From Lacticaseibacillus pabuli (GTDB taxonomy: Bacteria; Bacillota; Bacilli; Lactobacillales; Lactobacillaceae), in the NCBI RefSeq assembly GCF_028736235.1, contig NZ_CP117884.1, positions 1,426,001 through 1,490,000 on the forward strand: a DNA stretch of 64,000 nucleotides, given 5' to 3'. The notes below the pieces were generated by a model. It saw only the letters and a program-made list of their open reading frames with translations. It did no database searches and was not told where the DNA came from. Position 1 is the stretch's first letter, and every line of letters begins with the position of its first letter. Both the position numbers and the translations under genes were made by a program. This document shows positions 33,264 through 43,108 of this stretch, one piece after another.

Positions 33264-35735
33264 TTATTCTTTGTGTTCAAAATCGGCTGGTTTCACACCA
33301 TGCATGCCTATTAATGGATCAATCGTACCGCGAATCACCATGTCCTCAGTCAGGATGGTGTCCGCGGGCTCTTCGCCGGCAGTGTCGGGCGCAACAGCAG
33401 CGGTTGCCGGTTCTGCAACAGGTTCGCTAACCTGTACCGGTGCCGGCTGCGAGACTGCGGGTGTCGCAGCAGGTTGCTGTTCGGCATCCCCAGCTGGTTC
33501 CTCAATCGAGAACGCACTGCACAAGCGCTTCTTCAGCCCCGTATTCCGGTTAGCGGCCAGTGTCTGTACCGCCAGCTCAAACGCGGCGGGTTCACCAATC
33601 ATAATCAAGAACTGTTTGGCCCGCGTTACCGCCGTGTAGACCAGATTTCGTTTCAACATCCGCCGGCTCTGCATTGTGAGCGGCAAAATGACCATGTCGA
33701 ACTCGCTCCCCTGGGCCTTATGGATGCTGGTTGCGTATGCTAGCGTAATTTTACCCCATTCGCTACGGGGATAGCTAATTTCATTGTCATCAAAAGTGAT
33801 GGTCAGACTGTCGTTTTTACCCTTCTCGTCCTTATCAATCCCGGTCACAATCCCAATTTCTCCGTTGAAAACATTCTTGTCCGGATTGTTCACCAGCTGC
33901 AAAACCTTATCGCCGATGCGGTACTTATATTGCCCGCCATCGACCTCTTTGCGCTTGCCCGTATCGTTCGGGTTGAACACGTTCTGCACAACCGGATTGA
34001 GATTATCCACGCCAGCGTCACCACGGTACATGGGTGCGAGCACCTGCACGCCCAGCGGATCAAACTCACGCCGCGCCGCCGCAGAAACGACCTGCATCAC
34101 CGCCCGCGGGACCTGCGCTGGCGGACAAGCAATAAAGCTGCGGTCTGCGTGTTTCTTCAGTAAATCTGCCGGCAACTTGCCCTCGTTAATCGCGTGGGCC
34201 AACTGGACAATCGTGGAATCCGTGTCCTGGCGGTGAATATGCGTCAGCTCAACGGATGGCAGCGCGCCACTCGCCAACATGTCCGCGAAGACTTGACCAG
34301 GCCCAACGGATGGCAGTTGGTCCTTATCCCCAACGAAAATGACGGTCATCCCCGGCTGCACCGAGTTGAGCAGAATCTTCATCAGGTAGGTGTCGACCAT
34401 CGACATTTCATCAATAATCAGCAGGCCATCTGGTAGGTCGCGGGCCTCATAGTCCGTTTGGTCAACGCCCAGTCCGAGCAGGCGGTGAATCGTGCTGGCG
34501 GGCAAGTTAGTTGTTTCCGTCATGCGTTTGGCCGCACGACCAGTTGGCGCCGCAAGCATGATGGGAAACATCTCATCCGACTTGTAATTGTTAGGATCCA
34601 TGTCGATTTGGTTCAACTCAGCATAGGACTGTACGACCGCATTAATAATGGTTGTTTTCCCTGTCCCAGGGCCACCCGTCAGGAGAAAGATGCGGTGGGA
34701 CAAAGCCCCGTGAATTGCAGCTAGCTGCGTTTCATCGTAGTCAATTTCCAGCCGTTTCTCGACGCCGTGGATGGTTTTATCAATCCGTTCATCGCCATAG
34801 TCCGGTGCACTGCCTTCGTCCAGCAAGCCACTGAGTTGACTGGCAATCTGCCACTCCGCTTGATACAACGTCTGGGTGTAGATGTTACCGTCTTCTAGCA
34901 CCAATTTATGGTCGGCGACTTGCGACTGCAACACCTTCAGCATCGCTTCGTCGCCAGTATATTGCTGGGCGTGGTCGCCAAGAAGTGACCGCACCTGCCC
35001 AAACGCGGTTTTCGCTTCAACAAAGGTGTCACCCTCGCTGTCGGCGGCCGTATTCAAGACACTCGATAACGCGCCACCTAAACGCTGCGGCGCATCCTTA
35101 GCAAAGCCAAGTTGTTGTGCAATCCCATCCGCGGTACGAAAACCGACGCCATCGATATCCTCCACGAGCTGGTATGGATTCGTTTTGATGATGTCGAGGC
35201 TGTCCTCGCGATATTGCGCGTAGATTTTGGCCGCCAGGTTACCGGACAGGCCAAAGCCGTTCAACCCAATCACGACTTGCTCCATCCCCCGGTTTTCCTT
35301 GAGGGAGGCCACCAGGGTCGCTGCCTTTTCGCCGCGGACCCCGCAGTCATCCAGCACGTGGGGGTCAGCCAGTATGTCATCGACGGCATTCAGGCCCAAT
35401 CCGTCCACGATTCGCTCGGCGGTTTTCTTACCAATCCCTGGGAATCGTTCTGACGCCAAATAAGCGACCAACCCGTCGCGACTGGTTGGTTGCTCACTCT
35501 TATACGTGGCGGCCTGAAACTGTTTGCCGTATTTGGGGTGGTCGACCAACGTGCCAGTGAAACTGTAGGAGTCGCCTTCCGTGATATCACCAAAACTGCC
35601 CTTCACGACAATCTCGTCTTCGCCCCACTTCAGGGTCGTCGCCTTAATCTTAATCAGCAGGATTTTGAATAAATTGCTGGGGTTACTAAAGAAGATACTC
35701 TCGACCTTCCCAGTAACGCTCTCCGCATCATTCAT
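33264..35735 (-). CDS. recD2: RecD2-type SF1 DNA helicase
   Basis: 823 residues. RecBCD-independent RecD2 helicase, 5'-3', in DNA repair and replication. N-terminal OB/helix-hairpin-helix region (ERFPGIGKKTAERIVDGLGL), Walker A LTGGPGTGKTTI, Walker B IIDEMSMVD, and the C-terminal motif VI region TSIHKAQGSEFDMVI. A Pro/Ala/Glu-rich tail of about 75 residues follows the helicase core. The ATG at 35735 overlaps the TPR gene stop by 8 nt. Confidence 0.95.
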   Translation of the reverse strand: MNDAESVTGKVESIFFSNPSNLFKILLIKIKATTLKWGEDEIVVKGSFGDITEGDSYSFTGTLVDHPKYGKQFQAATYKSEQPTSRDGLVAYLASERFPGIGKKTAERIVDGLGLNAVDDILADPHVLDDCGVRGEKAATLVASLKENRGMEQVVIGLNGFGLSGNLAAKIYAQYREDSLDIIKTNPYQLVEDIDGVGFRTADGIAQQLGFAKDAPQRLGGALSSVLNTAADSEGDTFVEAKTAFGQVRSLLGDHAQQYTGDEAMLKVLQSQVADHKLVLEDGNIYTQTLYQAEWQIASQLSGLLDEGSAPDYGDERIDKTIHGVEKRLEIDYDETQLAAIHGALSHRIFLLTGGPGTGKTTIINAVVQSYAELNQIDMDPNNYKSDEMFPIMLAAPTGRAAKRMTETTNLPASTIHRLLGLGVDQTDYEARDLPDGLLIIDEMSMVDTYLMKILLNSVQPGMTVIFVGDKDQLPSVGPGQVFADMLASGALPSVELTHIHRQDTDSTIVQLAHAINEGKLPADLLKKHADRSFIACPPAQVPRAVMQVVSAAARREFDPLGVQVLAPMYRGDAGVDNLNPVVQNVFNPNDTGKRKEVDGGQYKYRIGDKVLQLVNNPDKNVFNGEIGIVTGIDKDEKGKNDSLTITFDDNEISYPRSEWGKITLAYATSIHKAQGSEFDMVILPLTMQSRRMLKRNLVYTAVTRAKQFLIMIGEPAAFELAVQTLAANRNTGLKKRLCSAFSIEEPAGDAEQQPAATPAVSQPAPVQVSEPVAEPATAAVAPDTAGEEPADTILTEDMVIRGTIDPLIGMHGVKPADFEHKE

Positions 35736-36405
35736 CCTGATCACCCTTGTCCTTCTGCTTGGCCTGACCGCCTAGGAACTGTGCCAATTCACGCGTGCGC
35801 GCGTAGTCGGCCGGTGTTGCGTCCTTGGCTTGGTCAAGGTAATCGCTAGCGCGTGGGTCTTCCAGCGCCGCCAGCACCATGCCGTACGTCAACAGAACTT
35901 GCTTATTGCCCGCGTCAACGAGCGGCTGCAAGATTGTTTTCGCCTGTGTTGGCGCACCGTTGCTCAGCATCAAGCTTGCGACCAGCACCGCCGCATCGGC
36001 AGCCTTGGGATTCAATTCACTCGCCGTCAGCGCATAAGGCAGAGCGTGCAACTGATCCCCCAGACTGCGATAGGACAGCGCAATCATGTAGTTAGCATCC
36101 CCACGTAAATCGGCCGCTGTGTCAGGTCCTGTCAGTGGCTGCAGGCGCATCAGAACAGTCTTGAAGTCGCCTTGCTGGTAAGCAGACAACCCCCAGGTGT
36201 AGCGCAACTCGGCGTTTTCGCCAAATAAACCGAACGCCTTCATGACGAGCGCATCGGCTTGATCATAAGCTTTCACTGCCAGAAGCATGGTCGCCAGCAT
36301 CCCATATAGATCGGCCCGTTTTGGTGCCGCATCAATGGCATGAACCGCCATGCTAATTGCCTTTTGCTTATCTCCGTGATTAAACTCGTCAATAATGTCC
36401 TGCAT
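35728..36405 (-). CDS. Tetratricopeptide-repeat protein
   Basis: 225 residues made of paired helices typical of TPR arrays (ADLYGMLATMLLAVKAYDQADALV, then YTWGLSAYQQGDFKTVLMRL and further units). Lysine/aspartate-rich C-terminus. No signal or membrane segment; a protein-interaction role is likely, partner unknown. The ATG at 36405 has AGGTGA 5 nt upstream. It overlaps recD2, and the two are conserved neighbours in lactobacilli. Confidence 0.85.
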   Translation of the reverse strand: MQDIIDEFNHGDKQKAISMAVHAIDAAPKRADLYGMLATMLLAVKAYDQADALVMKAFGLFGENAELRYTWGLSAYQQGDFKTVLMRLQPLTGPDTAADLRGDANYMIALSYRSLGDQLHALPYALTASELNPKAADAAVLVASLMLSNGAPTQAKTILQPLVDAGNKQVLLTYGMVLAALEDPRASDYLDQAKDATPADYARTRELAQFLGGQAKQKDKGDQDE

Positions 36406-36414
36406 GTCACTCAC

Positions 36415-37083
36415 CTAAATTGTGTCCGTCGCACTCCGCTTGCCTGGCAAAAAGTGCGTATCGTTCCACTTGACCAAATGATAGGGCAAGCGGTCCTCGT
36501 TCATCTCCAGCACGGTCAGGCTACTGTTCGTCAGCCCGCCGTCCTTGCGTAAATCCGCAATTGGCGTGCCAACGAGGTGCTGAATTAGGGCGGCCAATGA
36601 CGCGCCGTGCCCAATCATCAATATATTTGCTTCGCCGCTGTAATCGCCGGCGACCACCTCGCGTACTGGTGGCACCATCCGTTCTAGTAGCTGCGGGAAA
36701 CTTTCGCCGTGCAGCCGACGGGGATCGTAATCGGCCGGTGCGTGGCGGAATGCATACAATTCATCGGGAAACTTTTTCTCGACAGCAGTGAAGGTCTGAC
36801 CCTCCATCAGGCCCAGGTTAAACTCGCGCAGAGCGGGCATCACCGTCAGAGGGACCTTCTGTTGCAATTCACCCAGTAGTGTCAGCGCCGTGGTCCGCGT
36901 GCGTTTAAGTGGGCTAACGTAGGCATGACTAAAGCGAAGTCCCTTCTCATTTAGGTACTTTGCCAATGCCGCAATCTGGACATAGCTCTCTGGCAACAAT
37001 GGTGAATCGCCAGCTGCCCCCTGATAGCGTCCTTCCAGATTCCATTCCGTTTTCCCGTGTCGTACAAAATATAAACGTGTCAC
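36415..37083 (-). CDS. Histidine phosphatase family protein (phosphoglycerate-mutase-like)
   Basis: 222 residues. Contains the RHG motif YFVRHGKTEWN with the phospho-accepting histidine, the catalytic acid in LREFNLGLMEG, and the second histidine in MIGHGASLAALI. This branch includes cofactor-independent-like phosphatases acting on small phosphoesters; the substrate is unknown. A GTG start at 37083 is chosen because GGGAGG lies 7 nt upstream; the ATG five codons earlier overlaps that site. First gene of the operon. Confidence 0.88.
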   Translation of the reverse strand: MTRLYFVRHGKTEWNLEGRYQGAAGDSPLLPESYVQIAALAKYLNEKGLRFSHAYVSPLKRTRTTALTLLGELQQKVPLTVMPALREFNLGLMEGQTFTAVEKKFPDELYAFRHAPADYDPRRLHGESFPQLLERMVPPVREVVAGDYSGEANILMIGHGASLAALIQHLVGTPIADLRKDGGLTNSSLTVLEMNEDRLPYHLVKWNDTHFLPGKRSATDTI

Positions 37084-37111
37084 GCTCGCGCCTCCCATAG
37101 ATATACCTACA

Positions 37112-37139
37112 ATTATCTCATGATGAGGTATAAAAACAA
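37112..37139 (-). promoter_or_regulatory. Promoter of the phosphatase-TPR-recD2-GNAT operon
   Basis: TTGTTT-16 bp-GATAAT, about 30 bp upstream of the first GTG start. Moderate match. Confidence 0.45.
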
Positions 37140-37197
37140 GGCTGAAAACGCCTAGCGACCGCCTTTTTCATGTAATCGCTGTCAAAAAATATTGTGA

Positions 37198-37238
37198 TCA
37201 AAAAAGCACCCCCACCCGTCATCACGAGTGAAGATGCC
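37198..37238 (-). terminator. Terminator of the cation P-type ATPase gene
   Basis: Stem built from GCATC...CACTCGT / ACGGGTG...GGGTGC, then TTTTTT on the minus strand. Confidence 0.75.
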
Positions 37239-37259
37239 CAAAAGCTATTTTTCCTGAAA

Positions 37260-39989
37260 TTAGTGAAGCTGACTCTTGGCAGTGGCCGAATGAATCAAGG
37301 CCAAGCGTGTGAACTTAACCGCTTCGGTAATAATCAGCACAACCAGTCCGGCAAGTGTCGGCACAATCCAGCCGATGAAGAAACCAACGGGGGTTGTGTG
37401 GAAAATGTCGTTCATGAACGGCAGGTAGATGATGCCGCATTGCAGTATCAGCAAAATACCAATAATCACAAACGCCATCCGGTTCTGGAAGAAGTACTTC
37501 GAGATAACAGGATGACTGTTACGCAGATTGAACAGGTAGAAAATCTTGCCAAAGATCACAATCTGCAGGGTCACGGTACTACCAACGACATTGCTAAAGC
37601 CGTGACCCACCATCATGTCGTAAACGAAGATACCCAATCCGGCAATCAGAACCGCGACATAGGCGATTTCAACCCCATGCCATTTGGTCAAGATACCCTC
37701 ATGAATGTTCCGCGGCCCACGCGTCATAATGCCGGATTCAGGTGGTTCAAAGATGAACGCAAACTGAATCGTCAGCGCGGAAACCATGTTAATCCAGAGC
37801 AGTTGTGTTGGGAACAATGGCAGTTCCTGACGCAGGGCAATACTCATAACGACCACGAGTCCTTCAGCAAAACTCGTTGGCAGGAGGTAACGAATGGTCT
37901 TACGAATGTTGTCGAAGACGTGACGGCCTTCACGCACAGATTCGAGAATCGTGGTGAAGTTGTCATCGGCAAGGACCATGTCGGCCGCACTCTTGGCAAC
38001 CTCGGTCCCTTTAATCCCCATGGCAACCCCGATATCGGCTTGCTTTAAGGCCGGCGCATCGTTGACCCCGTCCCCAGTCATGGAAACGACGTGTCCGACA
38101 CGCTGCTGGGACTGCACGATGCGCAGCTTATCGCCAGGCGTCGTGCGCGCAAAGACGGTGTAGCGGTCAATCACCTTGTCCAGTTCATCGTCGCTCATTG
38201 CTTCGAGTTCTGGCCCCGTGATGGCCTCAATGTCTTCGCCCAAGTTCAATTGCTTGGCAATCGCACTTGCGGTCCGCGGATCATCCCCGGTAATCATCTT
38301 GACCTTCACCCCAGCAATCCGGAGTTCGGAGACCGCGGTCGCGACTTCAGGGCGAGGCGGGTCAATGATCCCGACCAAACCGCAAATCGTCAGGCCATCC
38401 CCAATGGCATCCTGATCAATTTCAGTGGTGCCCTCTGGAACGGGCTGGTAACCCAAGGCCACGACACGTTTCCCTGCGCTGGCAAGGTGCGCCACGGTCT
38501 TCTCAATGCCGGCACCATCCGCACGGCCGCCGTGGTCTTCAATCAGCTTGACCAAAGTCTGCGGCGCACCCTTCACTTCCAGCACGGTCTTGCCATCAAC
38601 CTCGGCAAGACGTGCGGAGTAACGGAAGGCGGAGTCAAATGGCAACGAGTCAATTTCGTGGACATCGGCGTCCTGCCCGTTCAGCTTGTGGTACAGCGCC
38701 GTCAACGCACCGTCAGTTGGCTCACCAGTGAGGACCCAGCGGCCGTCTTCTTCGTGGAACTCGGCATCTGACGTTTCACCGGCAATCCGCACGAGCCACT
38801 TCAGCTCGGGCACTTGTTGCCAGTCGAGTTTCGTGCCATTAGCGTCAAGCACGTCCCCATCGTCTTCATAACCGACGCCACTCACGGTGTAAAGCTTACC
38901 GCCAGCTGCGATATCGGTAACGGTCATTTCGTTTTTGGTTAGCGTCCCGGTCTTATCAGTGTTAACAATGTCCACAGCACCCAGGGTTTCAACGGCAGGG
39001 AGCGTCTTAACAATGGCGTTCTTCTGCGTGAGTTTCCGGGTCCCCATGGCCAGGACCACCGACGTGCTGGCCGGCAACCCTTCAGGCATGGAGCCCACGA
39101 CCATGGTAACCACGGCAATGGTCAAGGTCGGCAGGCTGTATACCTTGGTAATCATCCCAACGACAAAGAGCAGAACGGCAACGGCAATAATCGCAATGGA
39201 CAACTGGAGCCCCAGCTTGTTCAAGTTGCGGATCAGTGGCGTTGGCTTAGCCTTGATTTCCCCAACAGAGCTGGAAATTTGACCAATTTCGGTGTTAACC
39301 CCAGTGGCAACGACAATCCCGATCCCGGAACCAGTCGTCACGGCGGTTGACGCAAACGCCATGTTGGTGCGTTCAGCCAGTGGCACTTTGGCTTGGGCTA
39401 ATGGATCTTCCGTTTTTTCAACGGAATTCGTTTCCCCAGTCAGGACAGATTCCTGAATACTGAGGTTGTCTGCGGAGATGAGGCGCATGTCGGCGGGAAC
39501 AGAGTCCCCTGCTTCCAGCTGCACGACATCGCCCGGCACGAGTTCACGGGAGTCAAGCTCCAGCTTCGCGCCGCCGCGAAAGACATAGTTGTTCGCAACG
39601 AGCAATTCTGAGATCTTCGCGAGGGCGTTGTCGGCAGATTCCTCTTGGAAGTAGCCGATAAACGCATTCGCAATGATTACCAAGCCGATTACGGCCGAGT
39701 CAGAGTAATGGTGCATGAAGAAGGTCAAAATCGCGGCTGCAGCCAAGATATAGTTAATGCTGTCATTAAATTGACGCAAGAAGCGCAGTATCTTGGACTG
39801 CTTTTTCGCCTTAATTTCGTTTGACCCATACTGCGCGCGGCGCTTTTTAGCCTCCGCCGCGGTGAGCCCATCTTCAGTATCAGTACCTAGCTTTTTCGCT
39901 AGTTCCGCCTCATTTAGCTGCCATATTTCAGGTGTGCTTGGCGTATGTTCACCGTCCGGTTTTCCGGACTTCGACTCAGAAGAGTCCAT
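37260..39989 (-). CDS. Cation-transporting P-type ATPase (P2 type)
   Basis: 909 residues. Complete P-type pump: cation-ATPase N domain (IWQLNEAELAKKLGTDTEDGLT), actuator TGET in VLTGETNSVEK, phosphorylation DKTGTLTKNEMTV, hinge MTGDGVNDAPALKQADIGVA, and a C-terminal block of membrane helices. This layout matches Ca2+/Mn2+-type P2 ATPases; the ion cannot be named from sequence alone. No clear ribosome binding site at the usual distance (AAGGA is more than 12 nt from the ATG). It has its own promoter and terminator. Confidence 0.93.
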   Translation of the reverse strand: MDSSESKSGKPDGEHTPSTPEIWQLNEAELAKKLGTDTEDGLTAAEAKKRRAQYGSNEIKAKKQSKILRFLRQFNDSINYILAAAAILTFFMHHYSDSAVIGLVIIANAFIGYFQEESADNALAKISELLVANNYVFRGGAKLELDSRELVPGDVVQLEAGDSVPADMRLISADNLSIQESVLTGETNSVEKTEDPLAQAKVPLAERTNMAFASTAVTTGSGIGIVVATGVNTEIGQISSSVGEIKAKPTPLIRNLNKLGLQLSIAIIAVAVLLFVVGMITKVYSLPTLTIAVVTMVVGSMPEGLPASTSVVLAMGTRKLTQKNAIVKTLPAVETLGAVDIVNTDKTGTLTKNEMTVTDIAAGGKLYTVSGVGYEDDGDVLDANGTKLDWQQVPELKWLVRIAGETSDAEFHEEDGRWVLTGEPTDGALTALYHKLNGQDADVHEIDSLPFDSAFRYSARLAEVDGKTVLEVKGAPQTLVKLIEDHGGRADGAGIEKTVAHLASAGKRVVALGYQPVPEGTTEIDQDAIGDGLTICGLVGIIDPPRPEVATAVSELRIAGVKVKMITGDDPRTASAIAKQLNLGEDIEAITGPELEAMSDDELDKVIDRYTVFARTTPGDKLRIVQSQQRVGHVVSMTGDGVNDAPALKQADIGVAMGIKGTEVAKSAADMVLADDNFTTILESVREGRHVFDNIRKTIRYLLPTSFAEGLVVVMSIALRQELPLFPTQLLWINMVSALTIQFAFIFEPPESGIMTRGPRNIHEGILTKWHGVEIAYVAVLIAGLGIFVYDMMVGHGFSNVVGSTVTLQIVIFGKIFYLFNLRNSHPVISKYFFQNRMAFVIIGILLILQCGIIYLPFMNDIFHTTPVGFFIGWIVPTLAGLVVLIITEAVKFTRLALIHSATAKSQLH

Positions 39990-40018
39990 CGAATCACATT
40001 CTTTCCTTGTTTAATTTA

Positions 40019-40032
40019 GGGTGATAACACCC
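40019..40032 (-). promoter_or_regulatory. 5'-leader hairpin of the P-type ATPase gene
   Basis: GGGTG-TTAT-CACCC, a 5-bp stem with a tetraloop, about 13 nt from the predicted transcription start and 30 nt from the start codon. Confidence 0.5.
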
Positions 40033-40051
40033 GTTAACATTAGTTTAGCAT

Positions 40052-40081
40052 ATTATATATTGTTAGCATCATCTTTTACAA
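40052..40081 (-). promoter_or_regulatory. Promoter of the P-type ATPase gene
   Basis: TTGTAA-18 bp-TATAAT. The region is AT-rich with repeated GCTAA motifs on either side of the -10. Confidence 0.6.
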
Positions 40082-40104
40082 GCCATTTGTAGGGTGTCTA
40101 TATG

Positions 40105-40480
40105 CCGGCAAGAGGTGGGGTTGGATGCTCCAGGGGGATGTGGGTTGTGGTGCGACGCTTCGGCCAATTCGGAAGTACACCGAATTGGCCTCTCGCTAAC
40201 TTTTGAGCCGAAAACCACGTCTCAAAAGTTCCGTTGTTGTAAGCTCGCAAGCGGCAGTTTACTTGGGAGGACCGGCAAGCGGCGGGGTTGGATGTTCCAG
40301 GGGGATGTGGGTCGTGGTGCGACGCTTCGGCCAATTCGGAAGTACGCCGAAGTGGCCTCTCGCTAACTTTTGAGCCGAAAACCACGTCTCAAAAGTTCCG
40401 TTGTTGTAAGCCCGCAAGCGGGCAACAACAATTTCACCACCACCCACATCCCCCTTCCACATCCAACCCCACCACTTGCC
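40105..40480 (+). repeat. Cloverleaf intergenic element E1 with tandem duplication
   Basis: Two head-to-tail copies of about 150 bp (40105-40253 and 40272-40421, period 167 bp, about 94 percent alike) followed by a terminal arm. The outer ends (40107-40152 and 40435-40480) are complementary over 46 bp with few mismatches. Inside, in order: GACGCTTC, hairpin GGCCAATTCGG/CCGAATTGGCC, TCTCGCTAA, hairpin CTTTTGAG/CTCAAAAG, TTCCG, a GCCCG/CGGGC hairpin, and TTTCACC. Short ORFs across it are repeat translations, not genes. No transposase is nearby. Confidence 0.8.
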
Positions 40481-40837
40481 TAGCTGCCACCCATTATTTA
40501 GGAACAAGGGCTAGTGACCAAACCAACTGCCTTCCAAGTTAGGAAAGCCCAACAGCGCTCACCTATTCCCATACTGTATCAATCCCGGGCAACTACCAAT
40601 ATGATCCTCATCAGCTGGTGTTTTACCTCCCAATAATGAACAACACAGACTATTCTCCGTCCATGACTCTGCCCGGAATAATACGACCACAGTCATGAGC
40701 AGTCATTGAAAGGCTCAAGATGTCAGCCGCCATCCTCCTGAGTGGACACGTGCCATCCCTGATCACCAATTGTCTGAGAGACTGGGTTACGTTTCACCAT
40801 ATAAGAAATGTATTGTTTCAACAAACGTGCAAATATA
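40481..40837. other. Non-coding stretch between two inverted cloverleaf elements
   Basis: About 357 bp without a credible gene. On the minus strand, short open segments are broken by stops. It contains a long-range complement CCGGGCA / TGCCCGG and a TTGTT/AACAA hairpin near 40811-40825. It lacks the signatures of RNase P RNA, tmRNA, T-box or Mn2+ riboswitches. It could be a decayed gene or an unannotated structured RNA. Confidence 0.4.
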
Positions 40838-41047
40838 GGTGAACTGGGGCGGGCTGGGGTGCGGAGGAAAATAGAGGTTGTGGTGAAAGTTCCGTTAGTC
40901 AGCTTGCTGGCTTACGGAACGGGAAATTGATAGACTTGGTGGTTTTCCAAGGCTATCAATTTAGCGAGAAGAGGGGCGGAGCCCCTCTGAAGCGTCCCCA
41001 CCACAAGCCTCTATTTTCCGGAGCATCCCAGCCCGCCCCAGTTCACC
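40838..41047 (-). repeat. Cloverleaf intergenic element E2
   Basis: About 210 bp with 48-bp imperfect inverted ends (40838-40885 and 40999-41047). Read on the minus strand it follows the same order as E1: GACGCTTC, hairpin AGAGGGGC/GCCCCTCT, TCTCGCTAA, hairpin AATTGATAG/CTATCAATT, hairpin GTTCCGT/ACGGAAC, TTTCACC. The arms differ in sequence from E1 but still pair, while the junction motifs are the same. Confidence 0.8.
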
Positions 41048-41054
41048 GGCCCCA

Positions 41055-41085
41055 CAAAAAGACGCCCAGGTCTCCCCGAGCGTCC
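41055..41085 (-). terminator. Terminator of mnmA
   Basis: 10-bp stem GACGCTCGGG / CCTGGGCGTC (G-U pairs), GAGA loop, then TTTTTG on the minus strand. Confidence 0.82.
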
Positions 41086-41095
41086 CAAAGCAAAT

Positions 41096-42235
<1,140 letters not shown>

Positions 42236-42287
42236 TCAATTAGATTCTAAAATAACCGATTTGAAGGTCGGAATTCCAGTAACTACT

Positions 42288-42315
42288 AGTATATCAACCT
42301 ATTCGAAATTTTCAA
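42288..42315 (-). promoter_or_regulatory. Promoter of mnmA
   Basis: TTGAAA-16 bp-TATACT with TG one base before the -10 (TGATATACT), about 70 bp upstream of the GTG start. Confidence 0.6.
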
Positions 42316-42337
42316 TACTTTGCAAAAGTAAGTGCGG

Positions 42338-42366
42338 TTGGCAAAATCAGGAATCTGTCTTAAACT
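42338..42366 (+). promoter_or_regulatory. Promoter of the tetR-type gene
   Basis: TTGGCA-17 bp-TAAACT, about 33 bp upstream of the start codon. Confidence 0.6.
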
Positions 42367-42398
42367 TTTGATATCGTAACAGGAAGCGAGTGAATGCA

Positions 42399-42995
42399 AT
42401 GAGCTCAAAGTCGACGAAGACGCAGTTAGCAGAAACATTAAAAGACATGATGCGCACCCAAGATTTAGACCACATTACAATAGAAGAATTAACAAATCGC
42501 GCGGGTGTCACCCGCAATACCTTCTATTACCATTTCAACGATATCTACGCCCTACTCACCTGGGTTTTTGATCAAGAGATTGGTAGTCCCATGCGTCGCC
42601 ACGCGCAATTCGACGAGTGGCAGTCGGCGTATCGCCTCCTATTGACCTACATCACCGACAACCGTGACTTCTGCATTGCCAGCTTCCACTCCGTTGGTCG
42701 TGACTTACTGGAACAAGTCCTCTACAAGTTTGCGTTCCAACTCACGACCAGCGTGGTGGATGACGTTGATGACAATTTGCCCAAGCAACTCCGCGATGAT
42801 ATCGGCGACTTCTTTGGCCTCGCCATCGTTGCCCAGGTCACCTTCTGGCTGCGCAATGGCATGCAAGAGTCCCAGGACCGGTTAGTTCAACGGGCAGACA
42901 TCATGCTGCGCGGGTCGATTAAGAATGCCGTGAAGAACGGACGCGATGTTTATGGGTACTACGAGGTTGATCCGCACAAGTCAGATTGTGATTAA
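42399..42995 (+). CDS. TetR/AcrR family transcriptional regulator
   Basis: 198 residues from ATG 42399. N-terminal helix-turn-helix: LDHITIEELTNRAGVTRNTF followed by YYHFNDIYALL. The C-terminal ligand domain resembles the DhaS-like TetR subgroup. It precedes a 43-aa peptide and oleate hydratase on the same strand, separated by a terminator, so it may control them in response to a fatty acid; this is inference. An in-frame GTG at 42390 is an alternative start. GAGTGA precedes the chosen ATG by 5 nt. Confidence 0.88.
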   Translation: MSSKSTKTQLAETLKDMMRTQDLDHITIEELTNRAGVTRNTFYYHFNDIYALLTWVFDQEIGSPMRRHAQFDEWQSAYRLLLTYITDNRDFCIASFHSVGRDLLEQVLYKFAFQLTTSVVDDVDDNLPKQLRDDIGDFFGLAIVAQVTFWLRNGMQESQDRLVQRADIMLRGSIKNAVKNGRDVYGYYEVDPHKSDCD

Positions 42996-43013
42996 TGTCG
43001 CAAATTATGTAAT

Positions 43014-43047
43014 TTTGGGCAAAGTTTCCGTTTTGCCCATTTTTTTG
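43014..43047 (+). terminator. Terminator of the tetR-type gene
   Basis: Stem TTGGGCAAA / TTTTGCCCA (one mismatch) with a 6-nt loop, then seven T residues. A weak promoter (TTGTAT-17 bp-TAGACA) overlaps the T-run and could serve the next two genes. Confidence 0.8.
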
Positions 43048-43108
43048 TATGCCCCCACGACCTAAACTAGACAATGTAAGATGAAAGCGCAAACAAGGAG
43101 GCATCAAC

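Noticed and set aside
37180..37185. Consensus TTGACA on the minus strand near the ATPase terminator
   Set aside because: No -10 element stands 16-18 bp downstream; the operon promoter at 37112-37139 fits better.
40105..40421. CRISPR array
   Set aside because: Only two copies with a 167-bp period, internal hairpins and no short spacers or cas genes.
40098..40542. Several 80-95 aa ORFs in the 40-kb repeats
   Set aside because: They translate the repeat copies and palindrome arms, give near-identical peptides from two copies, and lack ribosome binding sites.
40481..40837. 6S RNA, RNase P RNA, tmRNA or Mn2+ riboswitch
   Set aside because: None of the conserved core sequences of these RNAs could be found on either strand.
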